Source: Kappaphycus alvarezii (Eukaryota; Rhodophyta; Florideophyceae; Gigartinales; Solieriaceae). Taken from it: DNA of 64,000 nucleotides. Under the pieces are notes generated by a model that worked only from the letters and a program-made list of their open reading frames with translations, did not search any database and was not told where the DNA came from. The translations under genes were made by a program, and so were the position numbers. This document shows, one piece after another, positions 11,560 to 22,049 of this stretch; position 1 is the stretch's first letter; every line of letters starts with the position of its first letter. The stretch lies in contig NADL03000004.1 in NCBI GenBank assembly GCA_002205965.3, forward strand, positions 868,001 through 932,000, given 5' to 3'.

Positions 11560-11854
11560 TGAACTGTGGACCCTCCCCGACTTGCGTCATTTCCACATGG
11601 AAAAGGAGCGCATGTGGCTGAATGATGGAATGGCTGTGAGTGATTTAGTTGACATCTGGGTGAATCTGTTGGACATGATCCGACCTAGGTCCTCGCATGC
11701 TGGGATTTCGAGACGAGATCTTGCCAAATTAGGGGCAAAAGACCGAAAGCTGGTGCTCCAAAGCCTGCTATTTGCTGATGATGATCATTCGGTATTGAAC
11801 ATTCGAAGAACTATGCAGCTGAACAACAATTCTACATCACCGTTGGTGATGTAG
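11537..11854 (+). CDS. C-terminal EF-hand end of the PP2A B''-like protein, in the +1 frame
   Basis: This frame overlaps the end of the main frame and continues the B'' family alignment without a gap. It opens with the calcium-binding loop DTDHDELWTLPD (Asp at loop positions 1, 3, 5 and 12), then a segment ending MEKERMW, then LLDMIRPRSSHAGISRRDL, matching the family's LDM/LVKP...ITLRDLK region, and ends at TAG 11852. In B'' proteins the preceding ALDYFY and this loop are adjacent, so removing one base near C11536 joins the two frames. The break may be a real disabling mutation, a sequencing error or a programmed +1 shift. No GT-AG intron could fit, because only one base separates the homologous codons. 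Confidence 0.8.
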   Translation, partial: TVVDTDHDELWTLPDLRHFHMEKERMWLNDGMAVSDLVDIWVNLLDMIRPRSSHAGISRRDLAKLGAKDRKLVLQSLLFADDDHSVLNIRRTMQLNNNSTSPLVM

Positions 11855-13376
11855 CCTTGCGAAGACGAGATTCATAAGAGGCGTTTACAAATATGTAAAA
11901 GGCAGAAGTGTACAGGTTTGAAAAATGCAGTTTTGAGCGCGAAATGGAGCACAATATTCGTCTCATATTTGGGGTAGGGGGTAGAGTGATGACCTGTAAG
12001 TTAAAAGCCAGATGATTACCATCTCCCGTTTTGCGGAAGTGAAAGGTTGCGTAATCTACACAACACAGAGCAACAGTACCTAAGGCAGGTTTAGTTTGGC
12101 CTTGGTGTTTATTGTGAAGGGGGAAGAAGTGACCTTTTACTCAAATGCAGTGTGAAGGTGGCTTGGAGAATGCAAGAGGGACGCATGCGATGCCTTTATT
12201 TCATGGGAGCTTGGATGTGCCATCGCCTCTTGAGTATACAGAATTGGTGGGACTAGACAGCAAACCAATGGCTGTGAAGGTAACCAGGACAAGCAAAGTG
12301 GCCAGCTGGGATGAGGTTTGCCAAACTGCACTGCACCGAGAGTCACTCGAGTTGGACATACGGTAGGCACTTTGATAACATGTTGCAGTACAGTACAGTA
12401 CAGTAACGTTGTTTATTAACTGTACCATACCCGTAAAGGTACAGTACAGTACAGTACTGTATTGTGCAGTACACTCAAGCAAGATTGAATGTCGCATACT
12501 GTAGGGACCTTCGCAGTTGCCTTGAGACTACTGGCACCTGATGTTGAAATCAACTGGCTCGTACGGTATCTGCATCTCTACCGGCGGGGCGGGCAGATCA
12601 AATTGCACATGCCGCAAAGCGGCTTGATTGTTGAGATCGTCGACCGGAGATTATCTACTGATCGCCCGGGCACAAGTTCATGTAGGAAGCGCCTGTGTCC
12701 TGTAAGAGTTTCAACGCAGTACGGTACTGTACAGTACAATTACCACCACTACCGTACAGTGCATTACAGTACAACAGAAATCGGTCCGGGATCGTTCGCA
12801 ACTGTGGGGGAATGCCGTGTGCTGGACCCGTAAGGAGCACCGCATCGTCACAGCCTTGGTAAATCATGCCAAAATATTTAGTTCGCAATCCCTACCTATT
12901 ATTGGTTGAAAATAAAACTGTACTCATGATTTACAGTACTGTACATCTGTACAATGTGAGTATTGTACAGTGCTGTACTGTACGTGACAAGTATTCCTAG
13001 GCGAACAGTTGGATCATTCAGTATACAGTGCGCGAAAAAACTATAGACAGATAGGTGTCTTTCCAACTCATTCTTCGAAGGAATAAATTTCAAGTCGCCA
13101 TGAACACGGTCCCATAATGGTCCGAAAAAAGGCACACTTTGTAATGTCAAGCTGAACCTCTGTAGAGTACACAATTACTGTGACCAACCATGATGTCATC
13201 GCTGGAGGGGCCTGACTGCCTTGATTACTTGAAACCTTCATAGTACTCCGAACTACTAAAATATAAATGTAAAACCGAACTGGGATCTAAAAGAGCCTGG
13301 AGGGTGCGGCAAATATCGAATTTACATGAGGATCCGTTGAAATGACACTAACAAAGCCAAAAATCAAAGTTTCTGT
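11855..13376. other. Intergenic stretch rich in GTAC palindromes
   Basis: No recognised gene. Two plus-strand frames (12145-12366 and 12489-12833) have protein-like composition but no family I recognise; they may be fragments of one decayed gene. Four GTAC-rich arrays lie at 12385-12406, 12439-12474, 12719-12775 and 12918-12984. A 42-bp repeat at about 12114-12157 (GAAGGGGGAAGA, GACCTTTTA, CAAATGCAGT) matches about 4168-4211. Confidence 0.5.
12385..12984. repeat. Cluster of GTAC-rich palindromic arrays
   Basis: Runs made of CAGTA/TACTG units occur at 12385-12406, 12439-12474, 12719-12775 and 12918-12984. Because GTAC and AGTACT are self-complementary, each run can pair with itself and with the others. 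Similar runs are at 3921-3954, 5583-5620, 7386-7403 and 26949-26973, and inside the LTRs of elements A and C. Confidence 0.85.
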
Positions 13377-14254
13377 TTACTGTAAAGCATAGCACATTTC
13401 AAAAGAATTCTCATCGTGAAGGAAGGAGTAATTCTCCCGTTTGGCTTTGAGGTCAATGTAGACCATCCGAGCAGCGCTGTCTTTCCAGCCTAAATTGTAT
13501 TTCGCATATATATGTGTTTGAACTGGAAACGGCAGCACTTGTCTGGATTTAAATTCAACACTGTCAGATGAGCGTATGAGACATGATTTCAAAGCATGTT
13601 CAAAACCGATGAACCTAGGGTGATACCCCTCCATACTACTCCCATCTGTAGCAGTCAACCATTTTCTTTAAAGCATCGACAAATCGTAGAGTGGCGTGGA
13701 CCACTTCAGTATTAGTTCCAACTCACGGCCACCATCAATTACTCTGACAGAAAAATCTCCAGCCTTAACACCAGATGGCAGCAGAATAGCAAATGTAACC
13801 CATTTGGTTGTGGTGCCAGGTTCAGTCCAGGTGCTAATCAAATGTAGTGGATGATACACTTGAGAGGAAAAACTCTCTTTTTTCGATAAAGCAACCTCCT
13901 CAGAGGTATCTAATGAAACATTGAAACATTCGGAGTTGCTTACTTGCTTCGTTTTGGCGTCGCCTCATCCGCTGTGCGCCATGGACTCAAAACAGCGTGA
14001 TCAATGTAAAAAATAGGTTAGATACAACAAAACAGAGATAAAAAGAAAATTTACTGGAATTTACCTTCATCTCCGAAATATTCGGTCTTCAGCTTATTAA
14101 ACTTCGAACGGAAGTTATCTAGCTTGTGCTCTAAAAATATGGCATTTCAAGACCATAAATGCTTCGGAACTGAATTCAGACTAATTTCGCCAGCCTGATA
14201 CTTAAGTCGCAAAAGCTGAATAGCCTTAGAGGACTTTGTTCGTATCTTGGGCAT
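13377..14254 (-). pseudogene. Broken two-exon gene, probable companion gene of the Harbinger-type element
   Basis: Minus strand. Exon 1 starts at ATG 14254 (MPKIRTKSSKAIQLLRLKY) and runs to about 14065 through one in-frame TGA. It includes LDNFRSKFNKLKTEYFGDE. A GT-AG intron of about 79 bp follows (about 14064 to 13986, donor GTAAAT). The second exon is readable to TAA at 13377 as one frame containing TGA near 13966 and TAA at 13668-13670; it includes WVTFAILLPSGVKAGDFSV and YNLGWKDSAARMVYIDLKAKR. The splice phase does not join the two frames cleanly, so at least one frameshift is also present. It is divergent from the DDE transposase at 15.3-16.26 kb. Harbinger elements usually carry a second, DNA-binding gene, and this one sits where such a gene would be; that role is inference, and no Myb/SANT domain is obvious. 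Confidence 0.55.
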
Positions 14255-15300
14255 GTTGTGGGCTGGGCGAGAAGGGAAAGCAAACTACTGAGGTATGTTT
14301 GCTGTGCACCTGTTCTGATCCACATGTACCAATGTCATCTGCAGTTAGAACGGGATCCGAAAGTAATCTCTTTTAATAAATATTAATAATCATAATTGGC
14401 CGGAAATCTGTTACAGGGTGTAAACATAAACGGGCATATTCGTTAAACCTAAAAACTTCAAGATAATCGTTTCCCTGAACACCTGGTTATTAACTTAAAA
14501 GAGATTGGACTACTATAGATTCACGACAATACAGATTGATTACGAAGCTGGAAAAACGGAGGCACTCATAAGTAATAAAGACTTTGCGTGATTTTATTTT
14601 TTTCCTGTTAGTGATAACAAATGCTACTGTTGCAAATATTATTCTCCAAGGTTTCATTTGCTCAGTTTGACTCCCAAGCCAACTTGAACTGAACAAACGA
14701 ATGGTACTTTAAGAGGCGATTTTCAGTAAAAGTCAGCCCAAAATGTATTTTTTAATGCCGAATTACTACTTTGGGGAGGACAGGATACTGAAACTAGGAT
14801 AAATAAATGAAAAACTAAAAAAAATTACAGCAACAACTCGGCGAGCTACATTGCTGAGTTTTTCGAAAATCGACCAAAAACGACGATTTTTATAGTTTTC
14901 AACGGCAATACTTTTAATCAAGGAATAGGCCGCTTTAACTGATTCAAGCGAGTAGCTCTAGGAACAACTCCACTGAATAAGGATTCGGGGACACGTTTGA
15001 AATCAGTTGAACTGAAGCCTTTAAATTCGCCGATATCTTTTGGCTTTTCCCAAAAAAATCGAATGTTCGAACCACTCTGTAAACCAAGAGAAGCACGAGG
15101 GAGCGATGGAAAAAATAAATTTCCACGACTTTTTCATACTAATTAAAATAAAATAAGTTAATGTTTCACAATCGATTCAATTTTGTTCAGTTTATTTTGA
15201 GTTCTGATTTATATAACATCCAAATTAATATTTTTGTATGTTTTTAATCTTAAACATATTCTGATCAAATACTGACTACTTGAATATATTTGATTACATA
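14255..15300. other. AT-rich stretch between the divergent Harbinger-type genes
   Basis: About 1 kb, AT-rich, with only short frames on either strand. It probably holds the two divergent promoters of the element, but I see no diagnostic site. Confidence 0.4.
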
Positions 15301-15325
15301 ATAACTTAAAAAGGCTAAATGCCAA

Positions 15326-16259
15326 TTGCTTTCGCTTGAATCGCCATTTTCTTTCAACTGGGGATTCAAGCAATGGGTTCGGAGCACTTCAGAGAAGCTT
15401 CAGGGTTTTTTTGCAGTACAAGGATCTGTGGCGGTAGCAGATAGACTGTTTCGCTCTGCTTTAGGAATAAATCCTCATGTTGCATCTTTTTTGCGAGAGG
15501 ATGTTAGGTCCAGAGCAGATGGATCGGCACAGCCGATCCACCGATCCACCTAATTTGGGCGCTGCACTTTTTGAAAAGTTATAACACAGAGCATGTTAAC
15601 GCTCTTGTGATGGAGTGCAGCAAGAAAACTTTTCGTAAATGGAGCTGGCACATGGTGGCGATTCTTGCAGATCTACTTATTGTAAGTTTGTTAAAAATCC
15701 CCGCTTTTTACTTAATGCCTTTAATGTGCTAACTTTCGTAAAGATTTCCTTGGGTTCTCGGCTTTTACTTTGTAACGGATTATGGAGCAATGTGAATTGC
15801 TCCGTTGATGGAACTGATTGTCACATCAGTGAGCCACAGACCTTTAGCCCGAGGTGGTATTCACATAAATTTCATAGGCCAGGTATGAGATATGAAATTG
15901 GGCTTATTGTTTATGCTTCTAATATTGTGTGGGTCAATGGCCCGTATCTGTGTGGTTCTCATAGTGACCGTACTATTTTCAAGGAAAAAAGAGCCCATTG
16001 TTTACAAGGAGATGAGATGGTTGTTGCTGATAACGAGTATCCTCACCCAAAGTGTATTACTCCTCGTAACGTGATGGACTCTAAGAAGAATACTCCTTCG
16101 ACGCTGCGGGCCCGGCAAGAGACTGCTAACGAGCTGTTGAAAAACTTTAGTTCTGTGCGTGTGGTGTTTAGGCACAGATTACAACTCCACAGTATGGTTT
16201 TGCACGCAGTGGCTCGGATTAATGCATTGATGTTAAGAGAGAGTGATACTCTTTTTTGA
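15326..16259 (+). pseudogene. PIF/Harbinger-type DDE transposase with one intron and an 8-bp duplication
   Basis: The catalytic exon (15744-16259) contains the family signature: SVDGTDCHISEP (first Asp), WYSHKFHRPGMRYEIG, IVWVNGPYLCG, MVVADNEYPH (second Asp), LRARQETANELLKNF (Glu), then FRHRLQLH and AVARINALM. The upstream exon carries the helix-turn-helix region (LIWALHFLKSYNTEHVN, KKTFRKWSWHM) and ends at the donor GTAAGT at 15682. The 62-bp intron 15682-15743 has CTAAC before AG and joins the exons in phase 0. Within exon 1 the frame from about 15326 stops at 15551, but an exact 8-bp tandem duplication (CCGATCCA twice, 15533-15548) explains this: with one unit the reading continues into the helix-turn-helix region. 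No ATG is visible in frame at the 5' end, so the start may lie in another exon. The element is therefore probably inactive. Confidence 0.85.
15533..15548 (+). repeat. Exact 8-bp tandem duplication inside the Harbinger transposase
   Basis: CCGATCCA occurs twice head to tail. The extra unit shifts the frame and creates the TAA at 15551-15553; one unit would leave the transposase frame open. Confidence 0.9.
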
Positions 16260-16332
16260 TTATAAATTAAAGTTGTTGTATTCATACGTTTTTCAATCTG
16301 CCTCTTTCATTACAATTTTAGAGTTAAGTACG

Positions 16333-16369
16333 GTGTATCATACCTGTTGCTGCACCGGGTATGATACAC
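16333..16369. repeat. Perfect 12-bp hairpin after the Harbinger transposase
   Basis: GTGTATCATACC (16333-16344) is followed after a 13-base spacer by its exact reverse complement, GGTATGATACAC (16358-16369). It lies about 75 bp after the transposase stop. It may be a subterminal structure of the element or a 3'-end processing signal; neither is shown by the sequence. Confidence 0.7.
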
Positions 16370-17353
16370 TGCACCAACAAGTGGCTGTCTTGAAGGATCT
16401 TTTAATAACATCTAAGAATTTCGGACTTTACCGCACCTCCCCGGAAGAGACCACGCTTGCAAGTATAATACGGATTCTGCAGTCTTGTCGAACATTTGAA
16501 AACGGGACCGGTCCCATTTGTTGGCCGATGCAAACCGAACCGCGACATACTATAATCTGAGAAAAGTTCAGCACCGCGGGTAGCAGCCTGTTGCTTAATT
16601 CTACTTAGTAAAACAACCAAATGTTTTCCCTTACGGTTTTGATCAGCCCACCCCCATAGAATACATCAATTACCTTTGAACGAATCAAGTAGGTGGAAAT
16701 ATCAATTTCAGAGCGGCCTATTGCAAATTCTACGCCATTTTTTTGCACATCCGCAGGCAGTCCCATGGACAGAACAAGTGTTGTTCCATGATTAACGCAG
16801 TGTGAAGAAGGAAGAAATCTCCTTCTGGTTCAGCACGGTGCGGTACGAACGGCTTTGCAAGTCCGAGTTCGGCTTCTTCATCCAATTGCACCAACCTGAG
16901 ACAGAATGCTGGAGACCTTCGGCGTTGCGTTCTAGGTACATTACTGTACTCTCCTGGTGGGAAGAGTGGGAAGTTCCGTGGGGGGTGTGGGCCGAGCTTC
17001 CTCCAGTGTTTGCATACCGTGGCCCAGATGTATTGGCGAATCGCTCCTCTGCTTGGTGGGTTGTATACTGTACCGATTGGATCATACTGATGGCCTGCTT
17101 CGTTATCTGGGAGGTATACGATACCTTTCGGTTGTGGAGTATACTTCCTGGAGTCCAGGTTGCGCTAGATCGACCTGTTCCGGACGTGCTGCGAGTTATC
17201 CTCGGTGAAGAAAGGTATGGTGATTGGGCAGTCATAAATAAAGTGGTGGAATAAGCAGATTCGACGCGGGTACTGCTGAGAAACAGTCAGCTTAGCAGCG
17301 CTCAGCGGTACACTTATTGCCGGTCACGGTTTAGGGAGGCGGGAGACTTCATA
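16370..17353. other. Stretch with two long overlapping antisense frames
   Basis: At 16792-17254 both strands are open: about 150 codons on plus (tryptophan-rich) and 147 on minus (Ser/Thr/His/Gln-rich). The minus-strand composition looks more natural, but I recognise neither. The rest shows no gene. Confidence 0.35.
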
Positions 17354-18463
17354 TTGTACGACCCGTGGTCTGACCAGGTAATTGGTGAGGCAGAAGCTCG
17401 CAATCGCAGGGCTAATCAGCAGGACCGCCCGTTGGGCACGGAAACCAGAGGGTCTGTTGCAACAAGAAGTAGGGGCCCTAAGGAACAACAGGGTTTCTGC
17501 GAGGCGCGGACTTTCGCGGACTTCGCTTCGTCAGCTCGGCAAGATGAGCCAATAGAGAGGAACAGGGAGGGCCTCTCCTCGAGCACTTCTCCAAAGTAAG
17601 CCCAGGACCCCTGAATTCACAAAAAGCCGGCGAAAGACTCGTTCGTGTGGGAAATCTTCGCGGGTTACTTCTAATGATCTTCTCGCGGGGCCATCGCAAG
17701 TGTCACAGGTCATCATTCTCTCTTCTGGGGAGGACTCGCCGCCCTCCAAGCGTTTGCAGCGGGAAGAACCTGCAGGTAAGGAACTCCAAGAAGTGTAACA
17801 AGCGCCAGTCATCGTGGATGCTACCGTTACTTCCTCAGATAGAAAGAAAAGACCGGTGGGTTACCATGAGACGGCAATAGATGTCGTGAAAAAATTACTT
17901 GATTCTATCCTGTCACCTCCAGGGGGGAGTTGGGCTAGCATCGTATCACAGTAGGTAGGCCAAGTACGACGTTTCATTATCGTTGCTCACCAGAAAATAA
18001 TCAATGGAGAGGATGCAACAGGTCTGTCTGTAGTCTGGGGTTCCCAGGCTCAACCTTCAGATCGGGTGTTCTTTACGGCAGAAGCTTGGGAGATAATTCA
18101 TTACTTCGTCATTAAAGTAGTCGGAGCTTCCCTTTGTCCTCTCGCCTGCTCAGTGAGAGATATGCTTCGCAGTTTGTTCGCGTTTGTAGAATACGTTGAG
18201 CGGCAAGCTACAAGCGAACGGGCAGATCTTTCGCAACACTGCCCTCTATCGATGAATAATTAGCGAAATGGGTGAACCCTAACGATAGTAGGTAATTGAA
18301 ATCTGTATTTTCAACAATGCGCCGAAAGTTTTGGGAAGTTCGCGTTTCACGTCAGTGAGCCCTTTTGAAATTGCTACTAGCGGGACCTCTGGCCAACCTC
18401 CTTGTGCTACTGTATATGTTGGCCAAAAGAAAATGAATTCTCTGTTAAAATCTATCTTTTAGG
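17354..18463 (+). pseudogene. Readable decayed gene, family unknown
   Basis: A first frame (17354-17599) carries an Arg/Glu/Gln-rich segment. From about 17598 a second frame is readable to TAG at 18263 with only two in-frame stops (near 17797 and 17951). It includes VSQVIILSSGEDSPPSKRLQ, ETAIDVVKKLLDSILSPPGG, RRFIIVAHQKIINGEDATG and DRVFFTAEAWEIIHYFVI. A third frame (about 18289-18463) may continue it (VLGSSRFTSVSPFEIATSG). The density of readable sequence over about 1.1 kb argues for a former gene of a few hundred residues. It meets the integrase fragment of gypsy element D tail to tail, and the last segment overlaps sequence that can also be read as degraded integrase on the minus strand. 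It could be a host gene or a transposon gene; I cannot name it. Confidence 0.5.
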
Positions 18464-18972
18464 TTTGTAATTCATACCCCTTCTGAAGATTGGAACAGAA
18501 TTTATAGATTAGAAAAACACAGTGTGGTTACAAAGGCAAAGGGAACTGCTACAGTCGATATTTCCTTGAGATGCACGGTTTGTTAAAGCTTGAAATATCG
18601 ATCAGTGATCACCAGCATGAAGCGATTCACCCTGTTTGTGCGAATGAGTTCGTCGAGTATGTAGATTGCCACAAACTCCAGCGGGGCTCTTGGTGCAAAG
18701 AGCTTTAGCTCCTCTACAGACTTTCGCAATTTGATTATACTTTCCGCACAAGTTGGGCACGAGGGAACGATGGCGTAATAATCCATCGACATAGATAGCC
18801 AATAGTAGGACTTTTTCAGAGAAATGTACATTCTCTGAACACCTGGATGAGCGCCTATCTCGGAATATTGACTGAGTACTAAAATCCTCTGGTGAAGGGA
18901 GTTGGGCACGAAGATCTGAATGTCTTCTGATGCTGTTCGACAGAGGTTTCCTTCGTGTCCAGGAGCGTCCAT
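18464..18972 (-). pseudogene. Element D integrase: HHCC domain and start of the catalytic core
   Basis: The best-preserved part (18972-18583) shows AHPGVQRMYISLKKSYYWL, CPTCAE (HHCC zinc domain), then PLEFVAIYILDEL and NRFMLVITDRYFKL, the region of the first core Asp; here the expected DIL reads YIL, so that Asp is replaced by Tyr. After a stop at 18583-18585, a short readable tail (QTVHLKEISTVAV) continues the core before similarity fades. The second Asp and the Glu cannot be identified. Confidence 0.75.
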
Positions 18973-19556
18973 TGTGAAAGGGAGGTGGTTTCAAGCATTT
19001 ATTCTTGAACGGATGTTCTGGCATAAATCGTCTTTGTACTGTTACCTGGAGAGCTTCTCAGGAGAAATAAATTCGAATTCTTTTTCACTTCCGTTTTGAA
19101 TGGATATTACTTGATCTGTAATGTCAAAATAAATCTCGATTTCATCAAAATATGTGATCTGCCTGGCCTTATTGTCCTATTTGGGTTCGATTTTTGCGGA
19201 AGAGTCCGACGTCTTCCCCTCCTCAAGAGCAAAAGAGTCCTCTACAATAAAGCACGGTACCTCCTTGTCGAAATCTCCAACAGTTTCACAGATGATACTA
19301 AGTCTTTGCAATACATCTGCTTAAGTATTTGCTTTTTCCTTTTTCTACACAACTTCAAAGTGAAGTTAGGAGTTTCTAGCGCATAAGTTGACCCCATGGA
19401 TCAGTGACCTTCATTTACCACCTCAGTGAGGAATTATCCGTATGGATGGTGAATTTCTTCCGCTGTAGGTATGGTCGCAATGTCGCTAACGCCCAAAACA
19501 CGTCCAGTCATTTTTTTTCTGTTACTGGTTAACGTGTCTCGGCTTCCTTGAATGAT

Positions 19557-19766
19557 CTAGAGAAGAATCCAATGATTTTCCTTTCTTCCTTTTGGGTATT
19601 TTTGGAACAGGGCGACTTCTACTTGATACTGACTAGCGTCCGTGTCTATTGAATAAGAAAGTCCCGCTTTTGGCAAAGCCAATAACTTTGGTGACAAAAT
19701 TTCGTCGATAAGAGTCTGGAAAGCTACCTCTTCGGTAGCACCAAATGGTTCTATCTTGGTTGGCAT
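19557..19766 (-). pseudogene. Element D RNase H fragment
   Basis: IEPFGATEEVAFQTLIDEIL followed by LLALPKAGLSYSIDTDASQYQ is the RT-RNase H junction of gypsy elements, including the first catalytic Asp (TDAS). The frame ends soon after, and the remaining RNase H motifs are not readable. The following 600 bases towards the integrase hold degraded spacer. Confidence 0.7.
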
Positions 19767-19949
19767 CCCTTTTCGAAAAAGCTTGTTAAGTGATTCCGCA
19801 ATGCTGGAAAATTCTTTGATAAAGCGGAGTTAAACATTACAAAGACCGAGAAAACTCCGAAGCTCAGGAAGCGTTGTCGGTTGCTACGCCTGTCGGAGTG
19901 GGGTAGTGTCTATTTCCAATCTTCCTGGCTTAATATTGTTTCCTAGGTA

Positions 19950-20628
19950 TTTGATCTTATCGGACCAAATGTACATTTCCTAAACTTGAGGAATACACCA
20001 ACATGTTGCAACACTCGCAGAATTTCTTCGACATGGTCGATGTTCTCCATGTTTTTGGAAAAAATGATGACATCTTCAAGGTACACGAGACAGGAGCGCC
20101 ATCAGTATGATGAAAGAAAAATGTAAATGGTCCGCTGAAAGGTGGCAGTTGCGTTGCACAATCCGAATTGCATGTTTCTATGGTGATATAATCCTGCGTT
20201 GCATACTAAGGCGGTCTTGTCTCTGTCCTCTTTTGCCACTTGAACTTGCCAGTAACCATAGTTGCAGTCAAGGGTAGTGAATACTGAGGCATCTTCTAAG
20301 GATTCAATGCATTCATCCATCTTCGGTAACGGGTAAGGGTCCTTCACTGTGACGAAGTTCAGTTTTCTATGATCAACGAAAAAAGAACCTCCCAATCCGA
20401 CTTCGGTATTACCACCACCGGTGCAGCCCCTGATGACTGTGCGGGCTCAATTAAGCCTGCCTCTAACATTCTCTGTACCTCAGTTGCTTCTAATTTCCTT
20501 GCCTTGGTTCCAGTCCGATAAGGTGGTTGAGCCATAAGGCGAGTCCCGGGAATTAATTCGATGTGGTGTTCAACATTATTGATGGCTCCCAGCGAAACAT
20601 CCCACACACTCGAGTACTTTTTCAACAT
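19950..20628 (-). pseudogene. Element D reverse transcriptase
   Basis: Frames 20628-20359 and 20395-20102, plus a short readable continuation to about 19950, cover RT: HHIELIPGTRLMAQPPYR, RMLEAGLIEPAQSSGAAPVV, FVDHRKLN, VFTTLDCNYGYWQVQV, MQFGLCNATATFQR. The catalytic YxDD box reads VYLEDVIIF (plus-strand bases near 20068-20085), so the first of the paired Asp residues is Glu. FGL-NAP is also altered (FGLCNAT). Frameshifts at about 20390 and 20105 separate the pieces. The enzyme is almost surely inactive. Confidence 0.85.
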
Positions 20629-21242
20629 TTCATCGAATCTAGCGGCCAGCGTTGGATCTATGTAACTCCAGTAGAGGTCCTCTACTGCTTTCTTTATACT
20701 TTTCTGGTTTTTAATCTTCTCCTTTCAGAGTTTGTTATTCGTTTTCTTCAAGCACATGGCTCTGGTGTCCAGCAGGCTTTGGGGCAGGACTACACTCTGG
20801 GGATATGGCACTCGGTGACACCGAGTGCCTCTCCTAAGCATAGCTGGCTTTGGACTGTTATTGAGGGATGAGGTAATGCTTGAGCGACAATTTGCAACCG
20901 ATGGAGAGTTTGGGGGGATTTGGTGAAGTTCGCGATTAACAACCGAAATGGGACCCCGGCTTCCACTTGTGCAATACCATTGGCAGCTGCCAATCCGAGG
21001 TTTTTGTACAGACTTGAGTGATGTTGTACAACTGTCAGGCCGTGGTGCTCTGTTTTCGTCGGTACAAGTGATTGACTTTGTGGCGGAATAGTAACCCGGG
21101 TGGACATCTTAATGTTGAGCGATGCCTTTCCGTCCTTCAAGGGTGGTCCCAGTTCCGTTGGTAGCGGTTTCTTACTTGGTGCCCTTTTTAAAGGTCTTCG
21201 TACTATTGGAACCGTAATTACTCTTTCAAGGTCACCGATATT

Positions 21243-21527
21243 CTACCAGGGACGAATAGATTCCACAAAACGGTCGCAGAAATTTGTTTTTAATATTACT
21301 GGCGCGGCGAGCTTCTTGAAAACGATGAAAATGACCAGTGCAAGATATATTCCCAGCCGGATTTGTAGTTTAATGGTCCCGAGTGTTCTCAAAGGATTGT
21401 TATTTGCATCAAAAATGTCCAGGAGCGGGCCATAAAATAGAAAATTCATCGCTTCCGGTGGGAGTTTCGAACTACGGACGAATTTAAGGCATGATCCCGT
21501 GTCCAAAGCCGCAAGCGTCCGATGCAT
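21243..21527 (-). pseudogene. Element D retropepsin-like protease
   Basis: TLAALDTGSCLKFV carries the Asp-Thr-Gly triad of retroviral-type aspartic proteases, followed by FDANNNPLRTLGTIKLQI, the usual flap and second strand region. The frame is about 95 codons. Readable but unassigned linker frames flank it (21564-21893 and 20790-21140). Confidence 0.75.
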
Positions 21528-22049
21528 GAGTCCTAGTCGAAGGCCGATAGCAGCATAAACCTTTTAATTGCGTCGAGCCATGACCATGACTCTGTCCGGG
21601 TGCTTCAAGCCCCTGACGCTTCTTTTATGGACGTTGGAGCTTGAAGAGGTGATCTGAGTCACTGAATTTAACAACTTTAGGGATCTCCAACAGCTGCGTT
21701 TCGGGATCCGGGGCGGTATATGAAGTACTGCAATTTCTTTCAGTAAGTAAGCGGGACCGCAAGGCCCCAGATTGGTTTGCAAATATGTCCGAGTTGACAA
21801 TCTCATTCCAATTGGAGGCTCCCTTAATTCTTTTTTTGAAAGGTTATCTGGGACCGCCGGGTATGAAACCGGTGGTATGAAAACTATCGGCATCGCCGAA
21901 GCATGGAGTTCAGCGACATCTTTAGGTTCCGTAGTGGGATGATGGGCTTACGACTTCAACATACGGGCAACGCGGTTATAGCTTGTCTGAGGTACCATAG
22001 CCTTCTCTTGAAGTGTCAAAGCTTCATGGCCCCGTAATACCTTCGGAAG

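Noticed and set aside
12385..12984. GTAC arrays as a CRISPR array
   Set aside because: Units are not separated by unique spacers of constant length, direction flips within arrays, and the DNA is eukaryotic.
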